Positions 37,450-47,547 of a DNA stretch of 64,000 nucleotides are shown one piece after another. How positions within the stretch are numbered: position 1 is the first letter of the stretch; every line of letters starts with the position of its first letter. The notes below the pieces were generated by a model. That model was not told the DNA's origin, made no database searches, and saw only the letters and a list, made by a program, of their open reading frames with translations. The position numbers and the translations under genes are program-made. Source of the DNA: Roseomonas sp. GTDB lineage: Bacteria > Pseudomonadota > Alphaproteobacteria > Acetobacterales > Acetobacteraceae. The stretch spans positions 1-64,000 of the forward strand of contig JADCFA010000025.1 of assembly GCA_020249775.1 (NCBI GenBank), read 5' to 3'.

Positions 37450-38946
37450 ATGCCCGCCGTTACCGAGACCATCGAAACCGTCCAGGCCGTCACCGAATCC
37501 ACCTATAAATGGGGGTTCGAGACGGATATCGACATGGAATTCGCCCCCAAGGGGCTTTCCGAGGACATTGTGCGCTTCATCAGTGCCAAGAAGGAAGAAC
37601 CCTCCTGGCTGCTGGAATGGCGGCTGCGCGCCTTTGCCGCCTGGCAGAAAATGGAAGAACCGCGCTGGCCGGCGGTGAAATATCCGCCGATTGATTATCA
37701 GGATGCCTATTACTACGCCGCGCCCAAGCAGAAGGTGGGGCCGAAGTCACTCGATGAAGTGGATCCGGAACTGCTGCGCACCTATGAAAAGCTTGGCATT
37801 CCACTGCGGGAACAGGCGATTCTGGCCGGCGTTGAAGGCGCAGGCGAAAGCCCCGCCGAAGGGCGCATGCCGATTGCGGTGGATGCCGTGTTTGACAGCG
37901 TTTCGGTCGCGACCACCTTCAAGGATCGTCTGGAAAAGGATGGCATCATCTTCTGCCCGATCAGTGAGGCCTTGAAGACCCATCCCGAATTGGTGCAGAA
38001 ATATCTGGGCTCCGTCGTGCCGCAGGGCGATAATTTCTTTGCCGCTTTGAATAGCGCTGTCTTCACCGATGGCAGCTTTGTCTATATCCCGAAGGGCGTG
38101 CGCTGCCCGATGGAGCTTTCCACCTATTTCCGCATCAATGCGAAAAGCACCGGGCAATTCGAACGCACCCTGATCATTGCCGATGAGGGGTCTTACGTTT
38201 CCTATCTAGAAGGCTGCACCGCGCCGATGCGCGATGAAAACCAGCTGCATGCCGCGGTGGTTGAGCTGGTAGCTTTGGATGATGCCACCATCAAATACAG
38301 CACGGTGCAGAACTGGTATCCTGGCGATGCCGAGGGCAAGGGCGGCATCTATAATTTTGTGACCAAGCGCGGTGCCTGCCGTGGCGCGCGGTCCAAAATT
38401 TCCTGGACGCAGGTGGAAACTGGTTCGGCGATTACGTGGAAATATCCGTCCTGCATTTTGCAGGGTGAAGACAGTGTTGGCGAATTCTATTCGGTTGCCA
38501 TCACGAATAATTACCAGCAGGCGGATACCGGGACCAAGATGTTCCACATTGGCCCGCGCACCAAATCCACCATCGTCTCCAAGGGCATCAGCGCCGGGCA
38601 TGGGCAGAATACCTATCGCGGCCTGGTGCGGATTGGCGCCAAGGCAACGGGGGCGCGCAATTTCACGCAATGCGATAGCCTGCTGATTGGCGACCTATGT
38701 GGCGCGCATACCGTGCCCTATATCGAAAACCGCTGCCTGAGTGCGAAGGTGGAACATGAAGCGACCACCAGCCGCATTGCCGAAGATCAGCTTTTCTATT
38801 GCCGCCAGCGCGGCTTGTCGCAGGAAGATGCGGTGGGGCTGATCGTGAATGGCTTCTGCCGCGAAGTGCTCAAGGAATTGCCGATGGAATTCGCGGTGGA
38901 AGCGCAAAAGCTGTTGCAAATCTCGCTCGAAGGGAGCGTTGGGTGA
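37450..38946 (+). CDS. sufB: Fe-S cluster assembly scaffold SufB
   Basis: 498 residues. Core scaffold of SufBC2D, on which Fe-S clusters are built. Conserved parts include [57 protein letters not shown] and the C-terminal beta-helix end [20 protein letters not shown]; the Cys in [13 protein letters not shown] sits in the region implicated in cluster assembly. The stop overlaps sufC by one base. Confidence 0.97.
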   Translation: MPAVTETIETVQAVTESTYKWGFETDIDMEFAPKGLSEDIVRFISAKKEEPSWLLEWRLRAFAAWQKMEEPRWPAVKYPPIDYQDAYYYAAPKQKVGPKSLDEVDPELLRTYEKLGIPLREQAILAGVEGAGESPAEGRMPIAVDAVFDSVSVATTFKDRLEKDGIIFCPISEALKTHPELVQKYLGSVVPQGDNFFAALNSAVFTDGSFVYIPKGVRCPMELSTYFRINAKSTGQFERTLIIADEGSYVSYLEGCTAPMRDENQLHAAVVELVALDDATIKYSTVQNWYPGDAEGKGGIYNFVTKRGACRGARSKISWTQVETGSAITWKYPSCILQGEDSVGEFYSVAITNNYQQADTGTKMFHIGPRTKSTIVSKGISAGHGQNTYRGLVRIGAKATGARNFTQCDSLLIGDLCGAHTVPYIENRCLSAKVEHEATTSRIAEDQLFYCRQRGLSQEDAVGLIVNGFCREVLKELPMEFAVEAQKLLQISLEGSVG

Positions 38947-39692
38947 TGTTGGAAATCATGGGACTGACCGCTGAGGTTGATGGCAAGCCCATTCTGAAGG
39001 GCATTGATCTGGTGGTGCCGCAGGGTGAAGTGCATGCCATTATGGGCCCGAACGGGTCCGGTAAGTCCACGCTGTCCTATGTGCTGTCTGGCCGTGATGG
39101 CTATGAGGTGACGGGCGGCACAGCCACGCTGCACGGCCAGGATTTGCTGGCGATGCAACCGGAAGAACGCGCGGCCGCCGGCGTGTTTCTGGCATTTCAA
39201 TACCCGGTAGAATTGCCCGGTGTGGGCAATGCGACCTTTTTGCGCACCGCCTTGAATGCCATTCGCCGCGCCAAGGGCGAGAGTGAATTGGACGCCATGC
39301 AATTCCTGAAGCTGGCGCGCGAACGCATGAAGGCGCTTTCGATGAATGACGAAATGCTGAAGCGCGGCGTGAATGTCGGCTTTTCGGGCGGCGAGAAGAA
39401 GCGCAATGAAATCCTGCAAATGGCGCTGCTGCAACCGAAGCTTGCCATTCTGGATGAAACCGATAGCGGGCTTGACATTGATGCGCTGAAAATCGTGGCC
39501 GATGGCGTGAATGCCATGCGCGGGCCCGATTTCTCTGCGCTGGTCATCACGCATTATCAGCGGCTGCTTGATTACATCGTGCCGGATCGCGTGCATGTGC
39601 TGATGGGCGGGCGTATTGTGCGCTCGGGCGGGCCGGAATTGGCGAAGGAGCTGGAAGCGCAAGGTTACGGCGCCATCCAGGCCGCGGCGTGA
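38946..39692 (+). CDS. sufC: Fe-S cluster assembly ATPase SufC
   Basis: 248 residues from the ATG at 38946 ([20 protein letters not shown]). ABC-type ATPase that drives conformational change in SufB-SufD. Walker A GPNGSGKST, signature FSGGEKKRNEILQM, Walker B LAILDETDSGLD with the Suf-specific Glu. Coupled to sufB (TGATG) and to sufD (GTGA). Confidence 0.97.
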   Translation: MLEIMGLTAEVDGKPILKGIDLVVPQGEVHAIMGPNGSGKSTLSYVLSGRDGYEVTGGTATLHGQDLLAMQPEERAAAGVFLAFQYPVELPGVGNATFLRTALNAIRRAKGESELDAMQFLKLARERMKALSMNDEMLKRGVNVGFSGGEKKRNEILQMALLQPKLAILDETDSGLDIDALKIVADGVNAMRGPDFSALVITHYQRLLDYIVPDRVHVLMGGRIVRSGGPELAKELEAQGYGAIQAAA

Positions 39693-40984
39693 CGGCGGCA
39701 GTCCAAACGGGCGCGGCAGGTTTCCTCGCGCGTTATCAGGGCCTCAAGGATCATTTGCCGGGGGCGCGGCTGCCGTGGCTTGTCGCGCTGCGTGCCGATG
39801 CGGCAGCGCATGTCGCGGCGCGCGGTTTTCCGACGCGCCGTGTGGAGGCTTGGAAATACACAGATCTTTCGCCAGTGGCGCAGGCGGGTTTTGCTGAGCC
39901 ACTCACGGCCGTTGCTGGCAGCCTGAGCCTGCCAAAGCCGCGCGGAGCGGCCCGCGCCGTGTTTGTGGATGGGCGGTTTCGCGCTGATCTTTCGGCGCTG
40001 GATGGGCTTGGCTATCGCATTGATTCTGTCGCGCAGCATTTGCCGGAATTGGAAGGGCGCTTGGGTGCGCTGACGCCTTTGGCCGAACATCCGATGACGG
40101 CTTTGAATACGCTGTTGTTCGAAGATGGCTTGGTTGTTGATGTGCCGGCGGGGGTTGATGCCGGGCATTTGGAATTGCTTTCCATCGCCATTGATCCGGG
40201 CCGGCCTTTTGCGTTTCATCCGCGCCATGTGATCCGCCTTGCTGCGGGAGCGAAGCTAACGCTGTTGGAAACGGCGATGGGGGGCGGTGCGCAATATCTG
40301 CATAATCCAGTGTTCGAGATTGATCTGGCGGAAGGCGCGGTGCTGACGCATGGGCGCGCGCAGCAGGAAGGCGAAGGCGCCTTTCATCTTTCCATGATCC
40401 ATGCGCGCATCTCCGCTGAAGCGCGCTATGACACCATGGCAGTTTCCGCCGGTGCGCGGCTGACGCGGATGGAAATCCATGCCGCGCTGACCGGCCCCAA
40501 GGCATCATGCCACATGAATAGTGCGCAATTGGCCGCCGGTCGCGCGCTGGTGGATACCACCACGGCGCTGGATCACGCTGCGCCTGATTGCGCCAGCCGG
40601 CAGACCTGCAAGACCGTTTTGGCAGGTCAGGCGCGCGGCGTATTCCAGGGCAAGATCCTGGTCCGCCGCGAAGCACAAAAGACCGATGGCTATCAGATGA
40701 ACCAGGCGCTGTTGCTGTCAGAAGAAGCGGAAATGGACAGCAAGCCGCAGCTTGAAATCTATGCCGATGATGTGAAGTGCAGCCATGGTGCCACCATCGG
40801 TGCCTTGGATGCGGATAGCCTGTTCTATCTGCGCTCCCGCGGCGTGCCGGCGGATCAGGCGCGGTCCATGCTAGTGCAAGCCTTCCTGCATGAAGCCTTT
40901 GAGGGGCTCGCAGATGATATGCTGCGCGAAGCCTTGACCGAAGCCGTGGATGGCTGGTGGGTTCGGCATGGGGCAGCCTCATGA
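39689..40984 (+). CDS. sufD: Fe-S cluster assembly protein SufD
   Basis: 431 residues from a GTG that overlaps the sufC stop. SufB paralogue forming the SufB-SufD heterodimer. RRVEAWKYTDLSPV near residue 50 and the C-terminal ADDVKCSHGATIGALDADSL with its conserved His are diagnostic. In E. coli that His is thought to help iron binding at the SufB/SufD interface. Confidence 0.96.
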   Translation: MTAAVQTGAAGFLARYQGLKDHLPGARLPWLVALRADAAAHVAARGFPTRRVEAWKYTDLSPVAQAGFAEPLTAVAGSLSLPKPRGAARAVFVDGRFRADLSALDGLGYRIDSVAQHLPELEGRLGALTPLAEHPMTALNTLLFEDGLVVDVPAGVDAGHLELLSIAIDPGRPFAFHPRHVIRLAAGAKLTLLETAMGGGAQYLHNPVFEIDLAEGAVLTHGRAQQEGEGAFHLSMIHARISAEARYDTMAVSAGARLTRMEIHAALTGPKASCHMNSAQLAAGRALVDTTTALDHAAPDCASRQTCKTVLAGQARGVFQGKILVRREAQKTDGYQMNQALLLSEEAEMDSKPQLEIYADDVKCSHGATIGALDADSLFYLRSRGVPADQARSMLVQAFLHEAFEGLADDMLREALTEAVDGWWVRHGAAS

Positions 40985-42207
40985 GCTTTGATGTCCAGCG
41001 CATCCGGCAGGATTTCCCGATCCTGTCGCAGCCGCAGCATGGCAAACCGCTCGTGTTTCTTGATTCAGGGGCGAGTGCGCAAAAGCCGCGCGCGGTAATT
41101 GAGGCGATGACGCGCTGCATGGAAACGGCCTACGCCAATGTCCATCGCGGCGCCTATCGGCTTTCCGAATTGGCGACCGATGCTTACGAAGCGGCGCGCG
41201 GTGCGGTGGCGCGTTTCATCAATGCGCCCGATACGCGGGAAGTGGTATTCACCCGCAACAGCACGGAAGCGATCAACCTGGTCGCGCATAGCTGGGGCCG
41301 TGGCGTGATGCGCCCGGATCAGGCGGTGCTGATTTCCGAGCTTGAACACCACGCCAATATCGTGCCCTGGCAAATGCTGCGCGATGAGCGTGGCAATCCC
41401 TTGCGCGTTTGCCGCGTGACGGATGCTGGTGAATTGGACATGGAAGACCTGGCCGCCAAGCTTGCCGATGGCAAGGTGGGGCTGGTGGCACTCGCGCATA
41501 TGTCCAATGTGCTAGGGACGGTGACACCGGTTGAACGTGTGGTCGCCTTGGCGCATGCGCATGGCGCGAAAGTGCTGCTGGATGGATCGCAAGCTGTGGT
41601 GCATCGGCGTGTGGATGTTGCCGCCATTGGCTGCGATTTCTACTGCTTCACCGGCCATAAGCTCTACGGGCCCACGGGCATTGGCGTGCTGTGGGGCAAG
41701 CTTGAACATCTGGATCGCATGCCGCCCTTCCTGGGTGGCGGTGATATGATTGAAAGCGTCAGCTTCGAAAAATCCACCTGGGCCAAACCGCCGGCGCGGT
41801 TTGAAGCCGGGACGCCCGCCATCATCGAAGCGGTTGGGCTGCATGCGGCGATTGATTACGTGACCGCGATTGGCATGCCCGCCATTGAAGCGCATGAACG
41901 CGCCTTGGTGGATCATGCCATGCGGAAACTGTCTGATGTGCCGGGGCTGACGCTGCTTGGCCGCGCGCAGGATCGCGGCGGGGTTTTTGCGTTCTCGCTC
42001 GATAACGCCCATCCGCATGATCTCTCAACGCTGCTTGATCGCGCCGGCATTTGCATCCGCGCCGGGCGGCATTGCGCGGAACCTTTGCATACGCGCTTTG
42101 GTGTTGAACAAGGCACCGCACGCGCTTCCTTCGGGCTTTATACCACGCCGGAGGAGGTGGATTATCTCGCCGGTGCATTGGTCAAGGCGCGGGAGTTCTT
42201 CGCATGA
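40981..42207 (+). CDS. sufS: cysteine desulfurase SufS
   Basis: 408 residues from the ATG at 40981, overlapping the sufD stop (ATGA). PLP enzyme that takes sulfur from cysteine as a persulfide. The PLP lysine is in CFTGHKLYGPTG, the PLP-contact His in ELEHHANIVPWQ, and the reactive Cys in IRAGRHCAEPLH on the mobile loop of type II desulfurases. SufU, encoded next with a four-base overlap, is the likely sulfur acceptor. Confidence 0.97.
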   Translation: MSFDVQRIRQDFPILSQPQHGKPLVFLDSGASAQKPRAVIEAMTRCMETAYANVHRGAYRLSELATDAYEAARGAVARFINAPDTREVVFTRNSTEAINLVAHSWGRGVMRPDQAVLISELEHHANIVPWQMLRDERGNPLRVCRVTDAGELDMEDLAAKLADGKVGLVALAHMSNVLGTVTPVERVVALAHAHGAKVLLDGSQAVVHRRVDVAAIGCDFYCFTGHKLYGPTGIGVLWGKLEHLDRMPPFLGGGDMIESVSFEKSTWAKPPARFEAGTPAIIEAVGLHAAIDYVTAIGMPAIEAHERALVDHAMRKLSDVPGLTLLGRAQDRGGVFAFSLDNAHPHDLSTLLDRAGICIRAGRHCAEPLHTRFGVEQGTARASFGLYTTPEEVDYLAGALVKAREFFA

Positions 42208-42683
42208 GCGGCGGTGATTTCTTCGGCGATTTGCGCGATTTGTATCAGGAAGTGATCCTGGATCATGGCCGCAAGCCGCGCAATTTCCGCCGGCTGGAAG
42301 ATGCGGATCGCACTGCACGCGGGGATAACCCAATGTGCGGTGACCGCATGGAATTATTCCTGAAAATGACGCCGGATGGGCATATTGCCGATGCGGCGTT
42401 TCAGGGCCGCGGCTGCGCGGTTTCCATGGCCAGCGCCTCGCTCATGACCGAAACGGTGAAGGGCAAAACGCCGGAGGAAGCGCAGGCGCTTGGCACTGCC
42501 TTTCGTGATTTGGCGATGACCGGCCAATGCCCAGCCTGCGCGGCTTCGCTGGAAGATGCGATGGAAAGGCTGACGCCACTTTCTGGTGTGCATGAATTTC
42601 CAAGCCGGGTGAAATGCGCAACGCTTGCCTGGCATACGCTGAACGCTGCCCTTGCCGGCGCGAAGGAGGCGAGCAGTGAGTGA
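42204..42683 (+). CDS. sufU: SufU-type sulfur-transfer / scaffold protein
   Basis: 159 residues. IscU-fold protein with the three cysteines of the zinc/persulfide site: NPMCGD near residue 45, GRGCAVSMASAS near 72 and VKCATLAW near 141. The extra stretch between the second and third Cys is the SufU-specific insertion that separates it from IscU. It replaces SufE as SufS partner in this operon; no sufE is present. Confidence 0.93.
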   Translation: MSGGDFFGDLRDLYQEVILDHGRKPRNFRRLEDADRTARGDNPMCGDRMELFLKMTPDGHIADAAFQGRGCAVSMASASLMTETVKGKTPEEAQALGTAFRDLAMTGQCPACAASLEDAMERLTPLSGVHEFPSRVKCATLAWHTLNAALAGAKEASSE

Positions 42684-43059
42684 CGACGCAACCAAAACGG
42701 AACCACCGGTCCACGCCGCCTGGACGCCCGAAGGCGAGGTGAAGCCACCCGCGCAGCCGGTATCCGAAGATGCCGTGATCAGCGCGATTTCCACAGTGTT
42801 TGATCCAGAGATTCCTGTTGATATCTATCAACTCGGCCTGATCTACGCGGTTGAGATCGCAGATGACGGCAAGGTGAAGGTAGAAATGACCCTCACCACG
42901 CCATCCTGCCCTTCCGCGCAGGAATTGCCGAACCAAGTGGAAGAAGCCGTGCGCGGGGTGGAAGGCGTTTCCGATGTACTGGTGGAAGTGGTCTGGGATC
43001 CGCCCTGGGATCATTCCCGCATGAGCGAAGATGCGCGGCTCGCGCTCAATATGTTTTGA
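42676..43059 (+). CDS. sufT: SUF-associated MIP18/DUF59 protein (SufT-like)
   Basis: 127 residues from the GTG at 42676, with GGAGG upstream and overlapping the sufU stop. The MIP18 (DUF59) fold is marked by VFDPEIPVDIYQLGLIYAVE and TLTTPSCPSAQELPNQVEEA with its conserved Cys. Relatives (SufT, PaaD, CIA2) help mature Fe-S proteins when demand is high. The N-terminal 30 residues are variable. Confidence 0.88.
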   Translation: MSDDATKTEPPVHAAWTPEGEVKPPAQPVSEDAVISAISTVFDPEIPVDIYQLGLIYAVEIADDGKVKVEMTLTTPSCPSAQELPNQVEEAVRGVEGVSDVLVEVVWDPPWDHSRMSEDARLALNMF

Positions 43060-43068
43060 GGTGATGGC

Positions 43069-43437
43069 ATGAATGTGAGCATCGAAGCCAAACCCGCACG
43101 GCGCGCCTTGCCGCCGCTGATGTCGCTGACCGATGGCGCAGCTGAGCGCTTGCGCGCGCTTTACGCCAAGGGCGAACAGGGCAAGTTCCTGCGCATTGCC
43201 GTGAAAACCAAGGGCTGTTCCGGCCTTGCCTATGATCTTTCCTGGGTGGATGCGCCAAGTGCGGGCGATGAGAGCGTGACCGACAAGGGTGTGACGGTTC
43301 TGGTGGATCGCAAGGCCACGCTGTTCCTGATTGGCACCGTGATGGATTATGAGGTGAAGACCATGTCAGCCGGCTTCACCTTCACCAATCCGAATGAAAA
43401 GGGCCGCTGCGGTTGCGGCGAAAGCTTTCACGTTTGA
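43069..43437 (+). CDS. sufA: A-type Fe-S carrier protein (SufA/IscA/HesB)
   Basis: 122 residues with the three A-type cysteines: KTKGCSGLAYDL and the C-terminal GRCGCGESF. It carries assembled clusters to target enzymes. Last gene of the suf operon, closed by a hairpin that starts at its final codons and extends into the end of the converging MBL gene. Confidence 0.95.
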   Translation: MNVSIEAKPARRALPPLMSLTDGAAERLRALYAKGEQGKFLRIAVKTKGCSGLAYDLSWVDAPSAGDESVTDKGVTVLVDRKATLFLIGTVMDYEVKTMSAGFTFTNPNEKGRCGCGESFHV

Positions 43438-43459
43438 TCGGGCGCTAAACTGCGCCCGA
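43438..43459. terminator. hairpin between sufA and MBL gene
   Basis: TCGGGCGC (43438-43445) and GCGCCCGA (43452-43459) form a perfect 8-bp stem with a six-base AT-rich loop. It lies across the junction of two converging genes only seven bases apart. It lacks a U tract, so it may slow rather than fully stop polymerase. Confidence 0.55.
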
Positions 43460-44416
43460 CCAATCCGCCGCGACGAAGCGGTAGCCGCTGCCTTCCTTGG
43501 CGAGGAACCCATTCGCAGGGAAGGGGAAGTGATAGCCGGTGATGCGGATGCGATCCGTCGCCACACGGTCATAGATGCGCCGACGTGTCGCTTCCGCAGC
43601 CACCGCATCAAAATCAAAAATGATGTGAAATTCAGGCCGGCGCGCCAGCAATTCCGGGCGGTTCGTGGTGTCGGCCACGAACATCATCTGATCCGCGCCA
43701 TCAGCGATGTGATAGCAAGTATGCCCAGGGGTATGGCCATAGGCGGCAACGGAGCGAACGCCCGGCACCACTTCAGCATCCGGTCCAATCCGGCGTAGGC
43801 GCGCCGCATAAGGGGCCAAGCGCCGTGCGCTATTGGCAAAATTGGCGCGCTGACCTTCAGGACTGCGTGTTTCATTGGTGGCATCGCCCCACCAGGCAAT
43901 TTCCGCCTCGGGCACAATCACTTCGGCATTGGGAAAGGCAGCCGCACCTTCGGCATTCAGCAGGCCATTGACGTGATCGCCATGGAAATGGCTCATGACC
44001 ACGCGCGTCACCTTTGTGGGGTCAATACCGGCAGCCTGCATATTGGCAATCATGCGCCCAATCGTGGCCCCCGCGGGCGTTACGCCATTGCCGCTATCAA
44101 AAACGATCAGATCACGCCCCGTATCCAAAAACGTTACGGTATAGGGAATGACCATGCGGTCGGTCGGCAGGAAGGCATCACGCAGTACCCCTTGCACTTC
44201 CGCAAGCGGGGCATTGCGCACAAATCCTTCAAGCGGCCGAGCCACAAAACCATCATGCACCGTCGTGACGGTAAAAGACCCGACCTTGAAACGATAAAAG
44301 CCCGGCGCCTGGGTTTGGGGTGCCGGGGCGGGTTGCGCCATGGCATGCCGCATGATGGCTGGGCTCGCAAGCAGCATACCAGCTGCGAGAAAAATGGAAC
44401 GACGGTTAGATTGCAT
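43445..44416 (-). CDS. exported MBL-fold metallo-hydrolase
   Basis: 323 residues with an N-terminal signal containing Arg-Arg (QSNRRSIFLAAGMLLASPA, ending AMA). The zinc motif HFHGDH is at 143-148; further ligands follow in GHTPGHTCYHI and in MMFVADTTN, and the late His is in GYHFPFPANGF. The pattern is that of the AiiA/AttM-like lactonase and MBL-esterase group, but the lactone substrate is not proven. GGAGA lies six bases before the ATG. It has a related cytoplasmic counterpart at 47548. Confidence 0.82.
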   Translation of the reverse strand: MQSNRRSIFLAAGMLLASPAIMRHAMAQPAPAPQTQAPGFYRFKVGSFTVTTVHDGFVARPLEGFVRNAPLAEVQGVLRDAFLPTDRMVIPYTVTFLDTGRDLIVFDSGNGVTPAGATIGRMIANMQAAGIDPTKVTRVVMSHFHGDHVNGLLNAEGAAAFPNAEVIVPEAEIAWWGDATNETRSPEGQRANFANSARRLAPYAARLRRIGPDAEVVPGVRSVAAYGHTPGHTCYHIADGADQMMFVADTTNRPELLARRPEFHIIFDFDAVAAEATRRRIYDRVATDRIRITGYHFPFPANGFLAKEGSGYRFVAADWSGAV

Positions 44417-44544
44417 GGCATGTCTCCGGGCGTTTGGAGGAAGAACCGAATAGTCTCGTCCCTACTGACACAAAAGGCGCGGCGTATCAAAGAAATTCCA
44501 ACAGTAGCGCCAGGATGGGCAATCGGCGGTGAGTTCTTGGTCGC

Positions 44545-45816
44545 TCAACCGCCAGCATCCTTGGCGATGAAGCGCGCCAGAATCGCAATGGCCGCCATCA
44601 GATCATCGGTTTCCATCGCCTCATGCGGGTTATGACTACCATTCCGGTTGCGCACCAGTAGCATTCCGGTCTTCACGCCAAGGGCGGCGAAATTATTCGC
44701 ATCATGCGTGCCGGGGCTGTGCAGTTTCGTGGCCTTGATGCCGCAAGCCGCAGCCGCATCGGCAAACGCCATCATCAGAGAAGGGTCCATCAGCCCAGGT
44801 GCGGCGCTACTGCGCTCACCAAGCGTAATCGTCACATGCCGCCGCGCGGCGACCTCTGCCACAATCTCATGCAGCTTGGCTTCAAGTGCCACAAGATGCG
44901 CCGCATCATAGGCGCGCAGATCGAGGCTGAGTTCAAAATCACCTGAAACGGCGGTCAGCGAATGCCGCGCGACTGGCGTGTGAAACCGCCCGATCGTCAC
45001 GGCCATTGGCCGGCCCGCGGCTTCTTCGGCAAGCCACAGCTTCTCCAGGCAAAGTGATAAATCCGCGCCGGCCAGGGCAGCATCGCGGCGGAAGCGATGT
45101 GGCAGGCCGGTATGCGCATCCTCACCTTTGATGCGAATGAAGGGATGGCGTAGATTACCCGGATTGGCGAGGCAAATGGCAATCGGCATGCCTGCCTCAA
45201 TCAATTGCGGCGCCTGTTCGATATGCACTTCCAGATAGGCGCCAATGCTGCGCGGGTCTCGCAAGGCTTTACCTTGGGCCAGCCGCGCCGGATCGCCGCC
45301 CACCGCCGCGATGCTTTCCGCCAGTGTCTTGCCTGTGCGCGCATGGCGTAATTCCAGCGCGCCGGGTGGCAGGCGCGCCAATAGGCACCGGCTGCCAATC
45401 AGACCAAGACCGAACCACACAGCTTCCTCACAACGCAGCGCCAGCACCTCAATATCTCGGCGCGGTGTAACGCCCGCCGCGCACAGCGCCGCAATGGCAC
45501 CAATGCCGGCAATGACGCCCGCAGCACCATCGAAATTGCCACCCTGCACAATGCTATCCAAATGCGAACCGATAATGATTGGCGGCGCTTCCGGGTTTTC
45601 TGCCGCCCAGCAGAGCGAAAGATTGGCGCCAGCATCAATGCTGGCCCGCATGCCAAGCGCCTCACCGGTCTTGCGAATCAGATGATGCGCCTCGTTCTCA
45701 CCGCGGCCATAGGCATCGCGCGTGATGCCGGGCGGGTCGGCGCCAATCGCAGCTACGCCATCCAGCAGGCTTTGCACCAGCGGCTTTTGCGCGGAAATGG
45801 CTTCATCAAGCTTCAT
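44545..45816 (-). CDS. M20-family amidohydrolase (N-carbamoyl amino acid / allantoate type)
   Basis: 423 residues of the hydantoinase/carbamoylase M20 subfamily. Metal ligands are visible: H85 in GSHLDS, D96 in GGNFDGAAGV, E130-E131 in CEEA, His in EVHIEQ and the last His in NGSHNPHEAME. Members remove carbamoyl or similar groups from N-substituted amino acids (allantoate, ureidoglycolate, beta-ureidopropionate); which one is not clear. It overlaps the upstream GMC gene by four bases, so the two act together. Confidence 0.85.
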   Translation of the reverse strand: MKLDEAISAQKPLVQSLLDGVAAIGADPPGITRDAYGRGENEAHHLIRKTGEALGMRASIDAGANLSLCWAAENPEAPPIIIGSHLDSIVQGGNFDGAAGVIAGIGAIAALCAAGVTPRRDIEVLALRCEEAVWFGLGLIGSRCLLARLPPGALELRHARTGKTLAESIAAVGGDPARLAQGKALRDPRSIGAYLEVHIEQAPQLIEAGMPIAICLANPGNLRHPFIRIKGEDAHTGLPHRFRRDAALAGADLSLCLEKLWLAEEAAGRPMAVTIGRFHTPVARHSLTAVSGDFELSLDLRAYDAAHLVALEAKLHEIVAEVAARRHVTITLGERSSAAPGLMDPSLMMAFADAAAACGIKATKLHSPGTHDANNFAALGVKTGMLLVRNRNGSHNPHEAMETDDLMAAIAILARFIAKDAGG

Positions 45817-47429
45817 GCAGCAAGCGCCTTTGCATCGCGCTGCACCATATCCGAGGCCTTTTCGCCAATCATGATGCAGGGCGCATTGGTATTGCCGGAA
45901 GTGAGGCTTGGCATGATGGATGCATCCGCCACACGCAGCCCTGCAATGCCGTGCACACGAAGTTCAGCATCCACAACGGCCATCGGGTCGCTCCCCATCT
46001 TGCAGGTGCCGACAGGGTGATAAGTGGTCTCACCCACCTGCTTCACCCATTCGATGATCTCCTCATCACTTTGCCGCGCTGGTCCGGGCGCCACTTCGGT
46101 CAGGCGCAAGGGTGCCATTGCCGGCGCGTACATGATGGAACGCGCAATCTGAATCGCGCGCACTGTCAGCGCGGCGTCAACGGGCGCGGCGAGAAAATTG
46201 AAATGGATCGCCGGCGGCGCCTTGGGATTTGCCGAGCTGATGTGGATATGCCCCTTGCTTTCAGGCCGCATGACATGGGCGTAGCAGGTCATGCCCGATT
46301 GAGATGAAATGCGTGGCCCATTCGGTCCCTGTTCAGTAAAGGCCGGCACCCAACCCAGTAAAAGATCAGGCGCTTCCAGCCCCTCGCGCGAGAAAACAAA
46401 AGCGCGCATGGGGGCCGCCACCGCGCCCAACATCCCCTTGCCAGTCAGCGCATAGCGCAGCGCCTGCCCCACCAAACCAAAGCCACGCCCGCGATCATTC
46501 AGCGTATATCCCTTGGCGCCCACCGCCCAACGCGTGCGCGGCGCGTAATGATCACGCAAATTCTCTCCAACGCCAGGCAGCGCATGCACTACTTCTAGAC
46601 CAAGCGCCTGCAGGCGTTCTGGCTGACCAATGCCGGAAAGTTCAAGCAATTGCGGTGAATTGATCGCACCGCCGCTGATGATCACGTCGCGCCCCGACCG
46701 CGCTTCAAGCGCTTGATGGCCCTTGCTATAGCGCACGCCAATGCAGTGCCTGCCTTGGAAAATCAGTTTTTCCGCAAGCGCCCCGGTTTCGATATGCAGA
46801 TTGGCGCGGCCACGGATCGGGTCCAAATAGCAGGCGGCGGTGCTCATGCGCCGGCCACCCGAAATGCTGGCCTGGCTCATGGCAATGCCATCCTGGCGCG
46901 CGCCATTGTAATCCGGGTTGTGGCGAATGCCGACCTCGCCAGCAGCCTTGATCAATGCTTGGAAAATCGCCTCTCGCGGTTCAGGATTGGTAACGCGCAG
47001 CGGGCCATCTGAGCCGCGATAAGCCGGATCGCCATCGCCTAGATAGGATTCGATGCGCTTGAAGAAGGGCAGCACATCGGCATAGCTCCAGCCGCGATTG
47101 CCCATTTGCGCCCAGGTATCAAAATCCTGCGCCTGGCCGCGCACAAAAGCGAGGCCATTGATGGCACTTGACCCGCCCAGAATGCGTCCGCGCGGCACGG
47201 GCAAGCGCCGGCCATTGGTGGTGGCTTCCGGTTCGGAAGTATAGAGCCAATTCACCGCAGGATTATTGATCATGCGCGCATAGCCCACAGGAATGCGTGT
47301 CCAGCGGTAGCTGGCGGGGCCCGCTTCCAGCAGCAGCACCTTGTTGCGCGGGTCAGCGGAAAGGCGATTGGCGATTACCGCGCCCGCGGAACCGGCACCG
47401 ATGACGATGTAATCATATTGCTGCACCAT
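45813..47429 (-). CDS. GMC-family FAD oxidoreductase (choline dehydrogenase-like)
   Basis: 538 residues from the ATG at 47429 (longer readings run into the divergent gene's promoter). The FAD dinucleotide fold is GAGSAG at residues 11-16; GMC signature 1 is RGRILGGSSAINGLAFVRGQ and signature 2 GGAINSPQLLELSGIG. The catalytic His is in TYHPVGTCKMG. Relatives oxidise primary alcohols or choline. Coupled to the M20 amidohydrolase gene, which suggests joint breakdown of an N-substituted alcohol. Confidence 0.88.
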   Translation of the reverse strand: MVQQYDYIVIGAGSAGAVIANRLSADPRNKVLLLEAGPASYRWTRIPVGYARMINNPAVNWLYTSEPEATTNGRRLPVPRGRILGGSSAINGLAFVRGQAQDFDTWAQMGNRGWSYADVLPFFKRIESYLGDGDPAYRGSDGPLRVTNPEPREAIFQALIKAAGEVGIRHNPDYNGARQDGIAMSQASISGGRRMSTAACYLDPIRGRANLHIETGALAEKLIFQGRHCIGVRYSKGHQALEARSGRDVIISGGAINSPQLLELSGIGQPERLQALGLEVVHALPGVGENLRDHYAPRTRWAVGAKGYTLNDRGRGFGLVGQALRYALTGKGMLGAVAAPMRAFVFSREGLEAPDLLLGWVPAFTEQGPNGPRISSQSGMTCYAHVMRPESKGHIHISSANPKAPPAIHFNFLAAPVDAALTVRAIQIARSIMYAPAMAPLRLTEVAPGPARQSDEEIIEWVKQVGETTYHPVGTCKMGSDPMAVVDAELRVHGIAGLRVADASIMPSLTSGNTNAPCIMIGEKASDMVQRDAKALAA

Positions 47430-47547
47430 GGTCGCCGCCCTTTTTCTTCCCGGCCCATGAACCCATGCTTGGCGCAATGTGACAAGATGGCATGGGCTGG
47501 ACAACGCGCCGGAAACCGCTTTCTTTTTACCAGGAAGGAGCCATAGC

